Shown one piece after another: positions 10,861 to 22,170 of a DNA stretch of 64,000 nucleotides. Under the pieces are notes generated by a model. The model saw only the letters and a program-made list of their open reading frames with translations. It searched no databases and was not told the DNA's origin. The stretch is from Magicicada septendecula (taxonomy: Eukaryota > Arthropoda > Insecta > Hemiptera > Cicadidae), in NCBI GenBank assembly GCA_034769895.1, contig CM068373.1, forward strand, positions 281,261,879-281,325,878, read 5' to 3'. A program made the translations under genes and the position numbers. Numbering within the stretch: position 1 is the stretch's first letter; each line of letters begins with the position of its first letter.

Positions 10861-12503
10861 TGTAATAATACCCAAAATTGCCTTATTGCAAATAATGTGG
10901 ATTATTTATTTAATTAAATCAAAATTTTCCTCCTCAGTATTTAATCTTCAGCCCCACTGTTGGGCTCGCCAATTTTGTAACGATCCTCCTGTTCGGGGTT
11001 ACAATAAATTGTAATAAAATGTTTGTTTAAAAAAAAAAAAATTTTTATTTATTTATTTACTTATTATTAATTATTTAATTATTTCTTATGTATTTATGTA
11101 TTTTTATTTCTTTTAATTATTAATTTAATCAATTTAATAGATTATGATACTCAGAATTGTTTTTTCGCGTTATTCAGATTATCTCCTGTAATAATCGATT
11201 AGCGGTCTTTCGTTATTCTATGATGGTACTCCTTCAGTGATGTTATTCTCTTCTTTTTTTGGAGTCCGCGTGTCAAATATTATCTACAATTCTTTTATTT
11301 ATATTTCTACCAATGAAACTCAAAATTACTAGATTCAAGGAATTTATTAACATTATTGATAGTAATCGATTTTGAATCGATTAGTTAATCGATAAATAAC
11401 AAACTCGTATCTCAGGGCGAGTAATTCAGTATATAAAATGTTAATATTAATTTACGGATTCTTTGAACTGTTATTATAATAATCAGAGAGAAAGGCAAAG
11501 CTGAAAAGTATAATGCTTACAATAAAAACTGCTTAATTATCTAAATTACAAAATATTATTGAATAGACAATGTTAGTAAGATAAATTTCTCGAACCAGAC
11601 TCGTGAAGCTGTTCTGCCGACACCGCAAAGGATTCTGGGAATAGTCCAAAATGGCCGCCCCCGTGCTGAATGTAAACGGAGCGTCTTCCTGCTGAATTCT
11701 TCCAAATAAATGTTGGTTATTGGTGTATTCCTCTTCCAAGTAGTAGTGGTTAATTACTCTTAATCACAGTGTAATTATGTAATTAGTGCAGTCCTTGCTG
11801 TTTTTGTTTTATTTCAGGGATGTACCCTTTATCACTTCACTATTTAGTGCATTATCTCATCATATTTTTTGTCATATTATCTAATATTGTGAGATAAGAA
11901 ATAGCACTTACTTGGGATTATCATTAGTATATTTTCATAATAAAATAACTTGCACTGGTCAACTGTTATACTTTGATCTTATCTCTATTAAGTTTTCTAG
12001 TCTTATAAGATCAAGAATCTTATTTACAGAGGATCATTAAGATTTGTTTTTTCATTATAAAAATAACTTTCACTGGTACACTTTTAATTATACCTCTAGA
12101 CACTTTTACTTATACATACTTTACATTTACTATTATTTTATTGCATTTTACTTTTCTTATTTATTTTCATCTTTTTTTGGGGTTTTCTAATTTTATTACA
12201 TGTGGTTGTTTCTCTAACAGTTGTTCCTTTATTATGGATGTTTTTCTATCCTGGGCATTTCCTGACCTGCTCCTATACTACCTGGGTATAATTACTTTAT
12301 ACATTGGCCTATCACTATTTTTCTATAATTTCTTATATATTGCATGGTCGTTTTTAAGTTATTTTATCTCTTCGAACTATTATTTCACTACACTGTGGTC
12401 CTTGACTAATTTTTATAGTAGTTTTCATTGATGTCATTTTATTTTAATTTTATATATGATTATTTTTTAAATTAGAACAATGTGGATAATCTGTCATGCT
12501 ACA
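10861..12503 (-). repeat. 3' LTR of element A (internally deleted)
   Basis: On the minus strand it begins TGTAGCATGACAG at 12503 and ends TATTATTACA at 10861. It is colinear with 30551-33420, except that 8 bp (11779-11786) stand where the other copy has 1,229 bp (31476-32704). A PBS-like stretch lies inside it at 10951-10971. A purine tract on the minus strand at 12504-12520 (GGAGGAGAGCAATC) is the probable PPT. Confidence 0.88.
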
Positions 12504-13403
12504 GATTGCTCTCCTCCAGAAGTGATTAGTTCAGATCATACCTCGAGTATGTATGAAATAATTGCTTATGATATTTTTTAGTTATTATATTCTTTGTCTT
12601 CCTCCCCATTTCTACATCTGCTTCTTCATACGTGAGCTAAACAAATTTTTGTTCTTAAATTGATTCTTCTTTGATAGATATTGTTATCTGAGGTATATTA
12701 TTATTATTAAATTTATTTTTTCCTTAACTTAGTTCTTTACCCATGGGATATTCCTTCCCTAACATTCCCTAACACGTGAGCTGTGGCAGTCCAGAGAGGC
12801 ACTTGTGGCTACATATACTCTGCTGGCCATACTACACTTCTAATCGAGATCAGAGGAACATCATCTCTGCTCGAAATGTAATACTGCTGGAATTATCTAC
12901 AGACAGTCACTAAATAAAAATTATATAAGAATAGTCTATTTTTTGACTAATAAGAACATCCTTGGATACCTCACTTCGTAGTTTCTCAGATTTACTAATA
13001 TTTTCTATCTCAGTTATTCTTCTCGTTATTTATTCTTCTTATTTATTCTTCTATCCTTTTAGCTCTGCTGATATATTCATTCTTATTATGGTTGGAAGCT
13101 CTGTAGATATATTTATCACTAGTTATTTGTTGTAATTTTTTTTCATCTGAATTCTCTTTAATTCTTCTACTGTTCGTACACTCTTCTTCTAATTATCAAT
13201 ATTAATAGCATATATATATATATATTTTTTTTCGGTTCTAATTAATTGTTCTAATCGTTTTATGTTATGACAGTCCTTCTACCAATTGTTCTTATTATAA
13301 TTCAAATTAAAGTAGTGATTATAGTTATATTATTTTTTTTTCTTTTTTCAAAAAGTATTATTTCGCTCTTGTTTTCATTCAAATTATTTCCTTACCATTA
13401 TAT
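12504..13403 (-). other. 3' untranslated region of element A
   Basis: T-rich on the plus strand, with no coding potential. It lies between the hairpin array and the 3' LTR and contains a TATATATA run at 13210-13225. Confidence 0.6.
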
Positions 13404-13800
13404 CACTTAAGTGGTCCTTACTTCCCCTTGCATTTCGTAAATCTTTTAATATTTCTTTCCAAAACTAGGTTATTCATATTGTTGATATAAGTTGTTCTTA
13501 TCCTTCTTTTAGAATTTTGTTGAAATCTTTTTATTAATTGTTGTAAGTTGACCTTACGTTATTTTTGAATTTGTTTGTTTCATTTTTCAATTCAAAATTA
13601 AGTCCCATAAATAATAAGTTGTAAGTTGATCTTACGTTATTTTTGAATTTGTTTGTGTTTTCATTTCAAAATTAAGTCCCATAAGTAATTAGTTGTAAGT
13701 TGATCTTACGTTCCTTTTGAATTTGTTTTTTTTTTTTTTAATTCAAAATTAAGTCCCATAAATAATTAGTTGTAAGTTGATCTTACGTTCCTTTTGAATT
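13404..13800 (-). repeat. Tandem hairpin array downstream of pol (element A)
   Basis: Four copies of GTAAGTTGAYCTTAC occur at 13543, 13621, 13695 and 13772, in 74-78 bp repeat units that also share TTTTGAATTTGTTT and AAAATTAAGTCCCATAA. A diverged copy, ATAAGTTGTTCTTAT, lies at 13487, and a weaker one near 13407. Each core is a 5-bp inverted repeat around a 5-nt loop. The array ends about 10 bp from the pol stop. The same motif occurs at the same place in element B. Confidence 0.85.
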
Positions 13801-13811
13801 TGTTTGTTTTT

Positions 13812-15730
13812 TCAATTCACGTAATATTTTTTTATGGAGGCCTCGTTATACACTCCTTTGATTTTTCCTGAAACGATCTCCTTTAGTTCATAAGTGTTAT
13901 TGTTATTTGTTTTGGTGACTATAAATGGCCTGGTATATAGTAATAATAACTTCTTAGTGATCCCTTCTAGGGTGCTTAGCAATTCGCGATTTTTCAGCAG
14001 TACTTTTTCTCCGATTTTATATGTTATTATTTTTCCCATTGCTTTCTGATACTTGGTTCGCCGCTTCTCCTGGTCCTCGGCCACCTTATTATAAAATTTT
14101 ATTTTATCCAATTTATATCCATCACTAATGGGGAACGCTATTATTTCCTTGATCTCTCGTGGGAGTGGTTTCTCGTACATGGCGGAGTATGGGGTAATCC
14201 CTATAGCTGGATGATGAGCTAAATTGAGGAATTCCTCCGTGGCTGCCAGATATTCTTGCCATTTTTTCTGTTGGTGGTGACAGTAAGTCTTCAGTATTCT
14301 TCCCACCTCTCTTAACACACTTTCTGCAGGATTACTACTTGGGTGGTAAACCGATGTTTTGTAAGTTTTAACCCCAAGTGATAATAAGGTATCCCGCCAT
14401 CTTCTCCCCTTAAATTGCGTACCATGATCAGTTATGATTGATGAGGGTTTTCCTATTTCTGGAATATATAGCTCAGTTATCACTCCCAGAATTTTCCGAG
14501 TAGTTGCACGATTAACAGGGTATAGCTTTATAAATTTCGTGAAATGATCCATTATGATGATCAGATATTTATACCGGTGTCGACCGCCACTACGGGGAAA
14601 TGGTCCGCATATGTCTAAGAACACCTTTTCTAACTTCGCTTTCGATGTGATTGGTATCATAATGCCTTCCTTCTTCTCGTTATTAGTCTTCACCAGTTGG
14701 CAAATATGACAGGATTTGATGTAATTTCTCACCTTCCGATTTATGTTTTTTATGTGACAGCTTTCTTCTAGTGCCTTTATCACTTTTAAGGCTCCCATAT
14801 GGCCATATCGTACATGGTAGTCTATTATTATGTCCTTTTCGATTTTTGTTGGAATAATCACCTTCCAGGTTTCCTGATTTAGGGAAGTTTTAATAAATAA
14901 TATTCCGTTATTAATATAGTAAAATTTGGATACAGTGTCATCTTGTTCTGCTAATCGATCCTTGATATTTCTCAACTTCGGGTCCGACTGCTGGTGGATG
15001 TTCATCAATAATGCCTCTAAATCTGATCTGGTTCTAATAATGTTGTAGATCTTGAGTATGCACTCCTTCTCTCCCTCAAAAGTTTGATCTTCCAAATTTA
15101 TCCGTGATACAACGTCCGCTACAACATTCTTTTTTTCTGGGATGTACTCCCATCGTAAATCGTACTCTTGCAGGGCAAGTATCCACCTGGTCAGTCTGCC
15201 GTGACTCAACTTACATCTTACATCTTACATCTTACATCTTATTTCTTATCTTCTATTTCTTACATCGTTATGCCGTGGCATAACATTACATCTCCTTAAA
15301 AACGATATGGATTTATGGTCCGTTCCGTCCGGACTGTTACTGGATAACCCAAAATATAGGTACGGAATTTACTACAAGCAAATACTACACTGAGTAACTC
15401 TTTTTCAGTTACATTGTAGTTCCTTTCCCATTGATTTAATTTCCGACTAGCGAAGCTAATCACTAAATGATGACCATTTTCGTCCTCTTGATACAGTGTT
15501 GCTCCTAAACTGATGTTGCTGGCATCGCAGTTTAAAAAGAAAGGTTGTTTAAAATTTGGATGGTGAAGTATAACTATTTTTAAAAACTTATCCTTAATGA
15601 GTTGAAAGGTAATGTCTTGCCCTTGACCCCAGATCCATTTGTTTTTGGATGATAATTAGTATTGAAATTTAGCGGTTAACTCTGAATATTGGTTTTGGAA
15701 TTTCTATAATAATTACAGAGTCCTAAAAAT
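13812..15730 (-). pseudogene. pol: Gypsy A pol, C-terminal part: RNase H and integrase
   Basis: Minus strand, continuing the RT encoded at 17135-18677 after solo LTR H. RNase H spans about 15730-15100: FLNCDASNISLGATLYQ, then TEKELLSVVFACSKF, then VRTDHKSISFL. It is interrupted at about 15209-15290 by a TTACATC-type repeat that breaks the frame. Integrase follows in the 465-codon frame 13812-15209. This has a HHCC zinc-binding domain (HVRYGHMGALKV, then CHICQLVK), DDE residues in FLDICGPFPRSGG, IITDHGTQF and NPAESVLREVG, and a C-terminal GPY/F-like segment (YTRPFIV). RNase H removes the RNA template and integrase inserts the cDNA. The integrase frame is intact. The upstream breaks, including an in-frame stop near 15660, prevent a full polyprotein. 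Confidence 0.88.
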
Positions 15731-17134
15731 TGTGACGTCTCCCTTGTTTAGACACCACAAAAGTCGGGAACTAGTTCAATTCGTTACCTGTTATTTAAAC
15801 TAGCTGCCGTTGTTAGTAAAACTTACTTACTAACAAATTATAACACATTATTACATAGGAAATATTCAAGGATTGCATAAATTTATTCACTCGCTAGGTG
15901 TTAGCAAAAACATCTCTTTATTATTATTCAAATCTCATGGTTTACTTTGTTTTTTAAAAGAATTACTCTAGTAAATTCAGCGTTTAATGCTGTAAAAATA
16001 TTAAATGTCTTATTCCTTTTATCTCAAAAGTATTCATCTATATATTGTTTCAAGTACCTCGGATCCGGGACTGAACTTTGTTAAGTTTTAGTTTATCACA
16101 ACTTTAACCAAATTATTTGAAGAATAATGTTGGTTGTAAACTATAGAATTACCTTACATTTAGATATCGTGATGTTACTACTACTTCATTACAGAAATTA
16201 CAAATCTTATAAGTTATTCTTTACATTATCAAAAGTTCTTTACTGTTCTTTTGTTACTTCTCTTGTTGAAACAAATTTCTACAAATGTTATGTTTGGATA
16301 TCACCTGAATTTAACATCAGGTTGTTGTGAGGTCCATGATGGTCATCTTCTGTCGTCTTCTAGGGTGCAATACATGGTTCTTCTCGATGCTACATTGGGT
16401 TGATTATATCTGGTAGTCTCGACGATCGGATTTTTTACTTGAAGTTCATACTGTTGTAGTTTGAGTTTTCCACTTCTGGAGTTTGTAGTTCACATTTTAC
16501 ACCTTAATTACAGTTCTCATTTTGCAGTACTAAAGTCTGGTAAGTAACATATCTTACCACTTACAGTTTTATTTTTTAAGAGATGTGTCGGCTAAGTTTT
16601 ACTTTCTTTTATTTTTTTTTATAACTCTTCACACACTACATTATATATTTTTTTATATTTTTCCACGCTACATTTTTCAAAATAATATCACCACAAACTG
16701 GATATATGTTTTTAACGGCATACACCTACGTGTATGTGGACAACACAAAACTGACATCTTTACATGTCGAAGTTCTACTAGCGACTGTGTGCATAGTTTA
16801 GCGGCGAGGGGTCAGTAAGCTGGCGCGGTTTTACGCACTGAGAAAATAGTTCGTTCTTTTATGTAGTATTAATTATTCATTAATTAAATTGTTAATTATA
16901 CTTTATGTTAACTTTATTACGAATTAGAAATTTCCTTATTTATATAGTCGTATTTTAAATAATTAACGTAATTATTATTATTAGTTAAATAACACCGTTC
17001 TTTGCGTGTTGGTACGGGACAATTTCAAGTTGATGCAGGAATCTAGGTATAGGTAAGGAGTGGATAATACTCTTACTTGTTAGAAAGCAAAATTTTTTAT
17101 TTGTGCGATTTAAATATTTTTTAAAATCGTCACA
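15731..17134. mobile_element. Solo LTR H inside pol of element A
   Basis: A 1,404-bp block starts TGTGACGTCTCC and ends ATCGTCACA. It has inverted TG...CA ends and is flanked by a 4-bp duplication, AAAT (15727-15730 and 17135-17138). It splits the RT/RNase H region of A exactly, and the frame on either side matches when the block is ignored. There is no internal domain, so it is the product of LTR-LTR recombination. Short plus-strand ORFs within are not meaningful. No other copy of this LTR is in the window. Confidence 0.85.
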
Positions 17135-18677
17135 AAATGACTAATTGTTTTCGATTTTTTGGTTTAGGGAACTTCTGTATTGCTTCCACTTTTCTAATGA
17201 CGGTGAGATTCCTTCCCAAGAACTGGACTTCTTTAGCAATGAATTTCGATTTTTCTAATTTAAGGGTTATATTGTTAATAGCTAATTTCTCTAATACATG
17301 TTCCACTCGGTAGCAGTGTTCCTCCCAGGTTTCTGAGGTAATCAGTAGATCGTCTACGTACACAGTAGTAAACTGGAGTGCTTCTTGGCCAAGTATCTGG
17401 TCCATACATGCCACAAAGATGGCTACTGAATTCACGAGTCCGAAGGGCAATCTCTTGAATTGGTAATTGCGCCCTTCGAATATAAACGCCATATACTGGC
17501 GACTCTGTGGGTGCAACTCCACTTGCCAGTAACCGCACACAGTGTCCCATGTACTAATGAACTTGGTACCGTGGAACCTCTTTAAAATTTCTTCTATCTC
17601 ACCGGGCGACGTTCTATCATTTATAATCATCTTATTTATCTCGCGCGCATCCAAACAAAGCCGGACTTGGCCGTTTTTCTTTGGAATAGCCACGATTGGA
17701 CTGGTGAATGGGGATTGACTACTCTCTATAATGTCACTACTGATCATTTTATTAATTTCTGCTCGTACTGCCTCCTTCAGTGAATGCGCTATAGGATATG
17801 ACTTTCTGTTAAACTCCACTTGTTCCTTAAATTGAATTTTGCATTGGTAGTTTTTTATCTTACCAGGCTCATCTGAGAACACTGCTCGATACTTCTCATA
17901 GATTTGTATTAAAGTGTTTGCTTGGTGTATCGGTAATTTTTCCTTGATATTTCCGCATCGGAAGTTCCTTATTTCCTGTATCTTCTGTTCCCATAAATCA
18001 TCTTCTTTATTATTGTATACTATTTGGTTACATAATGATTCGTTTCCTATATAATTGATTTCACGAAGTTTTTGGTGGATATTATTGGGAAGTACTGTCT
18101 CGCTACCTACTAAATCCGCCGTCCATATTATCCCTTCTGAAAACAGCGATACCTTCTCCTTACTTAAATCAATAATAGCTGAGTTCCTCCTTAGTATATC
18201 ACACCCTACCAATATATTGAATGGCAACCCTGTTGCAATTAAAAACACCATATTCATAGCTATACCCTTGCTAATAACATTTACGGACACTTGTTTTCTT
18301 ATAGTCTTGTTCTGGCGACCAGTGGCCCCTATTAATATAATATTGTTTACTGGTAATATCGGCAATGTTCGACCACATTCCTTTTGGATTCTTTCTAATT
18401 CAATGCTATTAATTATGGATACATTTGCACCCGTATCAATCATTATTTGGGCGAAAATCCCTTCAATTTCTGCGTTTACATATATGATTTCATTATTTTG
18501 ACTATTGAGGCATGTGTTGTTCTCTTCTAATAGCTCATTTCTTATATTTTTCAAATAGTTACTGCTAATGATGGTAATATTCTTAGAGTTATTGGCATCT
18601 TGCAATTCATGTTCATACCCAGGAGATAGGAGCAGTGAAGGGTCGTGAAAATTTATCACTGCCTCCTCCCGTTTAAA
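17135..18677 (-). pseudogene. pol: Gypsy A pol, N-terminal part: protease and reverse transcriptase
   Basis: The 509-codon minus-strand frame at 17130-18659 begins at a GTG and is open further upstream to the frameshift site at 18671-18677. The protease has the aspartic motif IMIDTGANVSII, then LVGCDILRR as the second conserved block. The RT shows VAIPKKNGQVRLCLDAREIN, then WDTVCGYWQVELHP, KRLPFGLVNSVAIF and the catalytic TVYVDDLLIT. The frame runs into solo LTR H just after KPKNRKQLV. PR matures the polyprotein and RT copies the RNA genome. All key catalytic residues visible here are present, so this part was recently functional. It is disrupted by the insertion at its 3' end. Confidence 0.9.
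18629..18677 (-). promoter_or_regulatory. -1 ribosomal frameshift signal, gag-pol of A
   Basis: The minus strand has the slippery heptamer T TTA AAC (plus 18671-18677) phased as TTA AAC in the gag frame. The -1 frame (TTT AAA CGG) is the open pol frame. After a 4-nt spacer, GGAGGCAGTGA (18656-18666) can pair with TCACTGCTCC (18629-18638), forming a 10-bp stem with one bulged G. Gag now stops at 18722, upstream of the signal, through a TAG, so the signal is no longer reached. Confidence 0.75.
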
Positions 18678-18721
18678 TTATCGTTGTCGTTGTTATTGTT
18701 AGAGCTGACCGGGATGTCGGT

Positions 18722-19615
18722 CTAGAAACTTTGAGTCGGTTCCTGCCGCTCAGTGCTATGGTCAAAGGGTGGTCCGTGGTTTGGTTGCCTGTCTCGATCA
18801 TCTAAACTGGTACTTCGTCTGTGTTGGTTGTATATCGGATTATCACGTCCTCCATTCCTCTGCCGGTTATCATAATCGGGAAAACTGTTCCGCCTCTGGT
18901 GTGTATACCTCCTTTGACCATTATCTTCTGCCCTTATAAAATTTACTCTTGGTCTAGAAACCCTATTATTATTATTATTGTTGTTGTTATTTGATTGGTA
19001 ATTTCTATTATTATTATAATAATGTTCGGTATTACCTTGGTTGGGGTTTCTCTGACTATTATAATTATTATTGTTATGATAAAAATTATTTCTATTATTA
19101 GGGTGGCTGTTATTATTTCTGTTATGATTTTGGTTATTATTAAAATTATTATTATTATTATTATTATTATGGTTATTATTACTATAATAAGTAGAGTTGT
19201 TGCGGTTCCCGGGGTAGTTATTATTATTATGGTTAATATTATTATTAGGGTACTGATTAATTCTCAAGTCAGGCCTATCATTCCTTCTTCTACTTTGACG
19301 ATAGTAGTCTTCGTTTTCGTAATTTTCTAATAATTCTGTCATAGCTTGCACCGTTTTTATTTGGCTACCCCTTCTCGCTCTTATGATGTCTTCATCATAG
19401 TGGTACGAGAATTTGTTCACTAGGCATTCCTCTGGTATGGTAGGTTTCAAATGTTTTGCTAGGCGCACTTTCCCTAGGAAATAGGCAGTCATTGTATTAC
19501 CTACATGGGCATTGTATCTTCCATGATAGATGTTATCACATATCAAGTTCCCTGTTGTCTCAGACCAATACTTTGCCTTGAACAGGTTCTTAAATTATTG
19601 GTAGTCCGTGATTTC
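18722..19615 (-). pseudogene. gag: Gypsy A Gag, C-terminal half with Asn-rich tail
   Basis: Minus strand. Residues encoded from the insertion point downward are typical insect Gypsy capsid: FKAKYWSETTGNLICDNIYHGRYN, MTAYFLGKVRLAKHLKP, then IPEECLVNKFSYHYDEDIIRA. The protein then becomes a low-complexity Asn/Arg/Tyr-rich tail of about 170 residues, encoded by AAT/AAC runs (plus-strand ATT repeats at 18960-19260). It ends QRNGGRDNP...TQSF and stops at 18722. No CCHC zinc knuckle is present. A TAA interrupts the frame just 3' of the insertion junction. Gag would package element RNA into particles. The N-terminal half is at 29252-30429, beyond nested element N. Confidence 0.85.
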
Positions 19616-19619
19616 ACTC

Positions 19620-21786
19620 TGTGCCGTAACTACGACAATTACGGCGACTCACGAATTTGTTTAAGTCGAAGCGTGGCATTAGCTTCTTTCATTTGGCCGT
19701 GGGGTTTTAGTTGCGTGATAAAGACGCGCACGCTATCTATGAGTGACGTTAGTCAACTTCGCTTTTCGTTCCCGCGGCGGGGAGCGATGTTTGTCGTGGA
19801 GTAGACAAGAAGCTGGTTTGACTGGTGGAGTGGGTTGTCAGCGGTGCATGGGCCAGCTGTTTTTTCAGTTCAGCGTCTGAAAAGTATTGTTTTTTTTTTT
19901 TAATGCCGGGTTTTGGTAAATTGATTATGGAAGTCTAAGTAAAAGGTGTGCCAAGGGGTCTCTGGGGTCTGGCAACTGTGATCCTGTGGAGACCAAGATG
20001 TGATGTGTAAGTAGTTTGGGGAACTCGGACAGCATGTGCTATTGCAAAAACGGACAGGTATGCAAATATGAAAATTATTAAATTTTTCCTGGGATGTGCT
20101 TTCGCACTGCTTGTGTTTCGGGTCAAATGTGGGCCTGGCTAGATCTTAACAAAAACAAAAAAAAAGAACAACAGTTGCTTTAATTCTGGATGTGTTTTTT
20201 TTACTTCACTGTATACCTGGAACATGCAGGTTACTGTAGTCATTGCAGATTCTTTCCTGAACGCAAGTTTTTTTAAAAAGAAAAGTCTGTTGAACTTGAC
20301 TAGCCTCTGATATTTCTTTTAAATGGTCATGCCAGTTTCTCATGCTGCTAGTAGTGACAGTAATTCCTTATGTGCAAAACCTTTTTACAAAAAAAAAAAG
20401 AACAAAAACACAAAAAAAAAACTTAAGAAAATGTGTTAGGATTTGGCCGGTGTGCTCATGGGCCTAGTGAAGCGAAATCTAGCCGAGTTCCTTAATCTCC
20501 CTCAGTATTATTCAGTGTGGTTCATATAAATGTCTTGTGTTTGAATTGTGAAAAGCATGTAATGTCCAGTATACATTTTTCCTGTAATCTGTGTTGAACT
20601 TATATTGTGTCTGCCTTTTATTGGAACGTATAAATCTGATTATGAAAAGAGCTGCAGATCACATACAATTGTAATAATACATTGCCATGTACTAGAACTG
20701 TAATTCAGAAGTATTCATCATGTTAATAGAAATGACTAAACTTTTGTACAAGATGAAATTTCCACCTTGGAATTTATTATTTATTTTAATTCTCTATCAA
20801 TGTACAGTCACTGTTAAAGTTCTTGTGTATGTGTATATACTCATAATTCTATGCACAAAACATGCTCACATTTTTGAGACATATATAGCTGATTATTTGA
20901 TAGTTTTTTTTAATGGAGCACTCTGAAATCAGCAAGCCATTGTGCTACACAAGTTTATACAAGTTTAAGGAAAAGTGAGCACACACACTTGTGAATTCCA
21001 CACAAAGTATATAATTACCTACCTTATGTTTACATTATACTTTACTAATTATATGATTCTCCTTCCTAGCTTGATTGAGATTTCAGAGGGCGCATGTTGT
21101 TGTGTAAAATAATTGTTTAAATTGTTGTGGCTGTAATAATTGTTGTAGGATAAAATTGTTCGTTAAATGGTTTATAAAATTGTTTATATTATTAAAAGTG
21201 TTTATAGTACAACCAGAGGGGGACTGAAAAGGAAAAACAAAAAGACTTATTGTTATTAAATGTATTATATTTAAATATATATAACCTTAAGTTATAAAAC
21301 CTCTGGATTTACTCTTGGTATTTATTAATGTTAATATAATTATTTCCAAATAGGGAAATTGTATTTGGTGAAGGTTAAAAATGTACTGTCGAGGCTTGTT
21401 GCATGTCATGGTTATTTTGAATACCATGTAATATATTTTAAATATTTTACATATTTTATATATTTCTAATAGAATACTTTCACAGTCTGGATACTATGAA
21501 ATCTCTCATTGTAAGAAAAAAAAATTAATTTTATAGAATCAATAAATTTGTTATTTGTGGAATTTTAAAATTGAGGTCACCTCATTGGTCCAATTACCTA
21601 ATGGTTACCCAGCATGTGGGCATTCTTCCACTAGGAGGCTTCTCCTGGTTCAAGTGAACAAGTGAGCCGGTCATCCAGGTGAGTTGTAGATTTTTTATTT
21701 TTTTTTAAGGAAGTCAAACTTGTAAAATGTGTTAAATTCGGAAAGTTGAAAATTGTGTTGTGATGTCATTGGTGATGGCCGGCTCA
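19620..21786 (+). repeat. 5' LTR of element N
   Basis: 2,167 bp, TG...CA ends, near-identical to 27084-29247. Differences include ACGACAATT versus ATGACAGTT at positions 12-20, and a small patch near 19940-19975. Short ORFs inside, such as 20720-20926, are repeated in the other LTR and have no known domain. Confidence 0.92.
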
Positions 21787-21790
21787 CAAA

Positions 21791-21801
21791 TGGTAGCAGA
21801 G
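21791..21801 (+). other. Primer binding site of N (initiator tRNA-Met type)
   Basis: TGGTAGCAGAG is the complement of the conserved CTCTGCTACCA 3' end of eukaryotic initiator tRNA-Met. It begins 4 nt after the LTR end at 21786. Confidence 0.85.
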
Positions 21802-22170
21802 CGTGGTTGGACGTAGGCCTGGCCACCTCTGAACCGAAATTTGGAAATGGATGCGGTGACCTCTATATCTTAGTTGGACATATTCTGTCAGTTGTGATGT
21901 GTTTACTATTGTTGTAAATCTTGGTCTTTGGGTGCGGTTGCCGGGCCGGGACTCCTGGGGGGGGGGTGCACAGCTTGGTGATTCCTGATTGTATCTTTGG
22001 GGTGTTGTTAAGTGTTTATTTGTTTGTTTGTGCTCTTGTTTTGTCATTGTCTTTGTTGTCTTCTAGCACATCATCTTGGTCTTGGTTGTTGGTCCGGTGT
22101 CGGGTCGGGGACCCTGAGGTACCTTGGTTATCATCACTTGGTTGTATTCAGATCCTTGTTGTGTGAAACC
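21802..22170 (+). other. 5' leader of element N
   Basis: G/T-rich untranslated leader between the PBS and the gag ATG, with a G9 run around 21958-21966. An upstream open frame from 22012 is in phase with gag. The ATG at 22171 (context AAACCATGCC) is the more likely start, because the protein before it is hydrophobic low-complexity sequence. Confidence 0.6.

Noticed and set aside
12141..12431. 96-codon hydrophobic frame (repeated within 32962-33348)
   Set aside because: It is T-rich LTR A sequence read antisense to the element. Hydrophobicity follows from base composition.
13404..13800. Regular repeats considered as a CRISPR-like array
   Set aside because: The spacers are themselves repeated, the genome is eukaryotic, and the array sits in an LTR-element 3' region.
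18055..18501. 148-codon plus-strand frame opposite the protease/RT of A
   Set aside because: It is antisense to a clear pol reading frame with catalytic motifs.
22012..22170. Upstream in-phase extension of N gag
   Set aside because: The extension encodes low-complexity hydrophobic residues from a GT-rich leader. The ATG at 22171 fits a Gag start better.
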